A stretch of DNA of 18,002 nt, from the NCBI GenBank assembly GCA_045580645.1, contig JAZNOG010000047.1, positions 1 through 18,002 of the forward strand. Reading direction: 5' to 3'. The notes under the pieces are model-generated. The model was given only the letters and a program-made list of their open reading frames with translations. It did no database searches and had not been told where the DNA came from. Made by a program: the position numbers and the translations under genes. The stretch comes from HGM10836 sp045580645. Lineage in GTDB: Bacteria; Bacillota_I; Bacilli_A; RF39; UBA660. Positions 15,917 through 18,002 of the stretch are shown here, in pieces; within the stretch, counting starts at the first letter, position 1, and every line of letters starts with the position of its first letter.

Positions 15917-16717
15917 ATGAACTTTTTAAAAGGAAAAACAGCAATTATAACTGGTGGAGGATATGCAGTTTTGTCTGATGGTAGATGCGGATCTATAGGT
16001 TATGGAATAGCGACAGCTTATGCAAAAGAAGGAGCTAATTTGGTTATAACTGGTAGAAATCTTTCAAAACTAAATAAAGCAAAAGAAGAACTAGAACATT
16101 TATATAATATTAAAGTTTTACCGATAGTAGCAGATATCTCGGAAAATTCCGATAATGAAGCTATTTCTAAATATGTAGTAGATGAAGCTATTAAAAACTT
16201 TGGAAGGGTAGATGTGCTTATAAATAATGCTCAATCATCTGCTTCTGGAGTAACAATTCAAGAACATTCAACAGAACAATTTAATCTGGCTATGTATTCA
16301 GGAATTTATGCTGTTTTTTACTACATGAAAGCCTGTTATCCTTTTCTAAAAGAAACAAAAGGAAGTGTCATTAATTTTGCATCAGGAGCAGGATTATTTG
16401 GCAATTATGGTCAATGCTCATATGCAGCAAGTAAAGAAGCTATTAGAGGATTATCTCGTGTAGCTGCTACTGAATGGGGAAAAGATGATATTAATGTTAA
16501 TGTGATTTGTCCTCTTGCATATACTAAACAGTTAGAAAATTTTGAAAAAGAATATCCAGAGGCATTTAAAGCAAATGTAAAAATGCCACCAGCGGGACAT
16601 TATGGAGATCCAGAACTTGAAATTGGAAGAGTGTGTGTTCAACTTGCTTCTCCTGATTTTAAATATATGAATGGAGAAACCATTACTCTTGAAGGTGGAA
16701 TGGGATTAAGACCATAA
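15917..16717 (+). CDS. Atypical SDR-family NAD(P)-dependent oxidoreductase
   Basis: A short-chain dehydrogenase of 266 residues of unknown substrate. The catalytic set looks complete: Ser156 in NFASGAG, Tyr169 and Lys173 in YAASKEA. Two cofactor motifs are unusual. The glycine-rich loop reads TGGG (12-15), then about nine extra residues including DGRCG, then SIGYG (26-30). The usual NNAG reads NNAQ (103-106). The end EGGMGLRP is also distinct from FabG. I recall similar sequences in other bacteria, so it seems a conserved subfamily and not a decayed fabG. It is the last gene of the FAS operon, 27 bases after acpP with AAAGGAG before the ATG and a terminator behind it, so an acyl-ACP or acyl-CoA substrate is a fair guess but unproven. 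Confidence 0.85.
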   Translation: MNFLKGKTAIITGGGYAVLSDGRCGSIGYGIATAYAKEGANLVITGRNLSKLNKAKEELEHLYNIKVLPIVADISENSDNEAISKYVVDEAIKNFGRVDVLINNAQSSASGVTIQEHSTEQFNLAMYSGIYAVFYYMKACYPFLKETKGSVINFASGAGLFGNYGQCSYAASKEAIRGLSRVAATEWGKDDINVNVICPLAYTKQLENFEKEYPEAFKANVKMPPAGHYGDPELEIGRVCVQLASPDFKYMNGETITLEGGMGLRP

Positions 16718-16727
16718 AGTTATGTAG

Positions 16728-16761
16728 AAGGAAGTAGTTATATTGATAATTACTTCCTTTT
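16728..16761 (+). terminator. Probable terminator of the FAS operon
   Basis: AAGGAAGTAGTTA (16728-16740) pairs with TAATTACTTCCTT (16747-16759), with one G-U pair and loop TATTGA. The T-tract is short (TTTT at 16758-16761), so it may be only partly efficient and let some transcripts read into the thioesterase and patatin genes. Confidence 0.65.
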
Positions 16762-16771
16762 ATGATATTAT
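16743..16771 (+). promoter_or_regulatory. Possible promoter for the thioesterase-patatin unit
   Basis: TTGATA (16743-16748) and TATTAT (16766-16771) are spaced by 17 bases. The -35 box falls in the loop of the terminator above. The start of transcription would be near 16778, just before GGAGG (16781-16785) and ATG 16792, giving a very short leader. Chance occurrence in AT-rich DNA cannot be excluded. Confidence 0.35.
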
Positions 16772-16791
16772 TGCTGTAATGGAGGAAAAAC

Positions 16792-17211
16792 ATGAAAAAG
16801 TATATACATAAAGTTAATTATTATGAAACAGATAAGATGGGAATAACTCATCATTCAAATTATATAAGATGGATGGAAGAAGCAAGAATTGATTTTTTGG
16901 AACAAATTGGATTTAGTTATGATAAATTAGAGAAAGATGGAATTATATCACCTGTTATTGCAGTAGAATGCGATTATAGAATGTCAACAACTTTTGGTGA
17001 TAATATAGAAATACAAGTAGAAATAGAAGAATTTAAAGGAGTAAAACTAGTAATAAAATATACAATGAAGAATGCTAATACAAATGAAATAGTTTTAATA
17101 GGAAGAACTAAGCATTGTTTTCTTAATAAAGATAATAAACCAATAGTATTAAAGAAAGATTTTCCAGAGTTTGATAAAAAATTAAAAAATTTAACAATGA
17201 ATAAGGAGTAA
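16792..17211 (+). CDS. Acyl-CoA/acyl-ACP thioesterase, 4HBT (YbgC-like) family
   Basis: A hotdog-fold thioesterase (139 residues) that would split acyl thioesters to free acids. It has the 4HBT/YbgC pattern YYETDKMG with Asp14, then His21 in HHSNYIRW and Glu30 in MEEARIDF; the later segment VECDYRMSTTFGD is also typical. Placed between the FAS operon and a patatin-like phospholipase gene, it may release acyl chains from ACP or CoA, which the acyl synthetase of the same region could activate again. The substrate chain length cannot be read from sequence. GGAGG stands before the ATG and the next gene starts three bases after its stop. Confidence 0.88.
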   Translation: MKKYIHKVNYYETDKMGITHHSNYIRWMEEARIDFLEQIGFSYDKLEKDGIISPVIAVECDYRMSTTFGDNIEIQVEIEEFKGVKLVIKYTMKNANTNEIVLIGRTKHCFLNKDNKPIVLKKDFPEFDKKLKNLTMNKE

Positions 17212-17213
17212 GT

Positions 17214-18002
17214 ATGAAGATAGGGTTATTGCTAGAAGGTGGAGCAATGAGAGGATTATATACAGCAGGTGTATTAGATGAATTAATGGGAAATAATATT
17301 GAAGTAGATGGAATAGTCGGAGTTTCAGCAGGCGTTTTATTTGGAGTAAACTATTTGTCAAAACAAAAAGGAAGAGTAATAAGATATAACAAAAAATTCC
17401 TTAAAGATAAAAGGTATATGGGATTATACTCACTATTAACAACAGGTAATTTAGTTAATAAAGATTTTTCATTTTATGAAGTACCTTACAAATTAGATAT
17501 ATTCGATGATGAAACATATAAAAAGTCAAAAACAGATTTTTATGCAACAATAACTAATGTAGAAACAGGAAAAGCCGAATATGTTAAACTAGAAAGTGTA
17601 TTAGAGCAAATGGAGATTTTAAGAGCTACATCTGCAATGCCATTTGTTTCAAAAATGGTAGAATTAAATAGTAATAAATATTTAGATGGTGGAATATCTG
17701 ATAGTATTCCAATAGATAAGTGCAAAGAATTGGGATATGATAAAATAATAGTAATTCTTACAAGACCAATTGAATATAGAAAGAAAAAATCAAATGGATT
17801 AATTGCCAAAGCAAAATATTTTAAATATCCAAAATTAGTAAAAGCTATAAATAATAGATATAAAAGTTACAATGAATCAGTAGAAAAAATTATTGATATG
17901 GAAAACAAAAAAGAGATTTTTGTAATTAGACCAAGTAAACATGTAATTATAAAAAGAGTTGAAAAAGATGAAACCAAATTACAAGAAATGTATGATTTAG
18001 GA
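17214..18002 (+). CDS. Patatin-like phospholipase, 3'-truncated by window edge
   Basis: A serine lipid acyl hydrolase. The frame starts at ATG 17214 with GGAG (17205-17208) five bases before it and stays open for 263 codons to the end of the window. It shows the oxyanion-hole loop GGAMRG (9-14), the nucleophile Ser38 in GVSAG and the dyad Asp158 in LDGGISDSIP, with SAMPFVSK just before; together these define the Ser-Asp dyad of patatins. There is no signal peptide, so it acts inside the cell, perhaps at the membrane. The gene is translationally close to the thioesterase (stop to start two bases), suggesting that both serve acyl-chain turnover. The C-terminal end of the protein is not seen. 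Confidence 0.9.
   Translation, partial: MKIGLLLEGGAMRGLYTAGVLDELMGNNIEVDGIVGVSAGVLFGVNYLSKQKGRVIRYNKKFLKDKRYMGLYSLLTTGNLVNKDFSFYEVPYKLDIFDDETYKKSKTDFYATITNVETGKAEYVKLESVLEQMEILRATSAMPFVSKMVELNSNKYLDGGISDSIPIDKCKELGYDKIIVILTRPIEYRKKKSNGLIAKAKYFKYPKLVKAINNRYKSYNESVEKIIDMENKKEIFVIRPSKHVIIKRVEKDETKLQEMYDLG

Noticed and set aside
1..18002. CRISPR arrays, tRNA or rRNA genes, insertion sequences
   Set aside because: No regularly spaced repeats, tRNA-like foldings or transposase motifs were found by eye on either strand; intergenic spaces are all shorter than 200 bases.

Overview
The window is very AT-rich, all recognisable genes lie on the + strand, ribosome binding sites are of the strong AGGAGG type and stop codons are almost all TAA. 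Together with the gene families, this points to a low-G+C Bacillota, most likely a Clostridia-type anaerobe. The species cannot be told from this sequence.

Region 1 (1-2580) looks like the end of an integrative conjugative element module. It holds the 3' part of a class B sortase, a membrane-anchored CHAP-domain cell-wall hydrolase translated from a TTG start and broken by a one-base frameshift near 2121-2130, and a 59-residue hypothetical protein. A strong intrinsic terminator (2539-2580) closes it. Region 2 (2650-3785) is a short unit of its own: a promoter with an extended -10, an 87-residue unknown protein, a PlsC-type acyltransferase and a terminator.

Region 3 (3800-5565) is a two-gene unit: a flavin oxidoreductase of the nitronate monooxygenase/FabK superfamily and a TetR-family regulator, ended by a terminator that overlaps the tetR stop codon. 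Region 4 (about 5600-16760) is a compact 13-gene operon for type II fatty acid synthesis: AMP-forming acyl-CoA/acyl-ACP synthetase, birA, fabD, fabG, fabF, accB, fabZ, accC, accD, accA, fabI, acpP and an atypical SDR oxidoreductase. An inverted repeat overlaps its presumed promoter and is a candidate TetR operator. Region 5 (16740-18002) has a hotdog-fold thioesterase followed by a patatin-like phospholipase that runs off the end of the window.

The genes fit one scheme. The biotin ligase charges AccB. AccC, AccB, AccD and AccA make malonyl-CoA, and FabD moves the malonyl group to AcpP. FabF, FabG, FabZ and FabI run the elongation cycle. PlsC, the thioesterase, the patatin and the acyl synthetase link acyl chains to membrane lipids and free fatty acids. 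The usual initiating enzyme FabH is not in this window. Points worth a second look are the minimal biotin ligase (no HTH and no C-terminal domain), two possible enoyl reductase families in adjacent units, an in-frame amber codon behind a strong ribosome binding site before the synthetase gene, and the SDR with an expanded nucleotide-binding loop.
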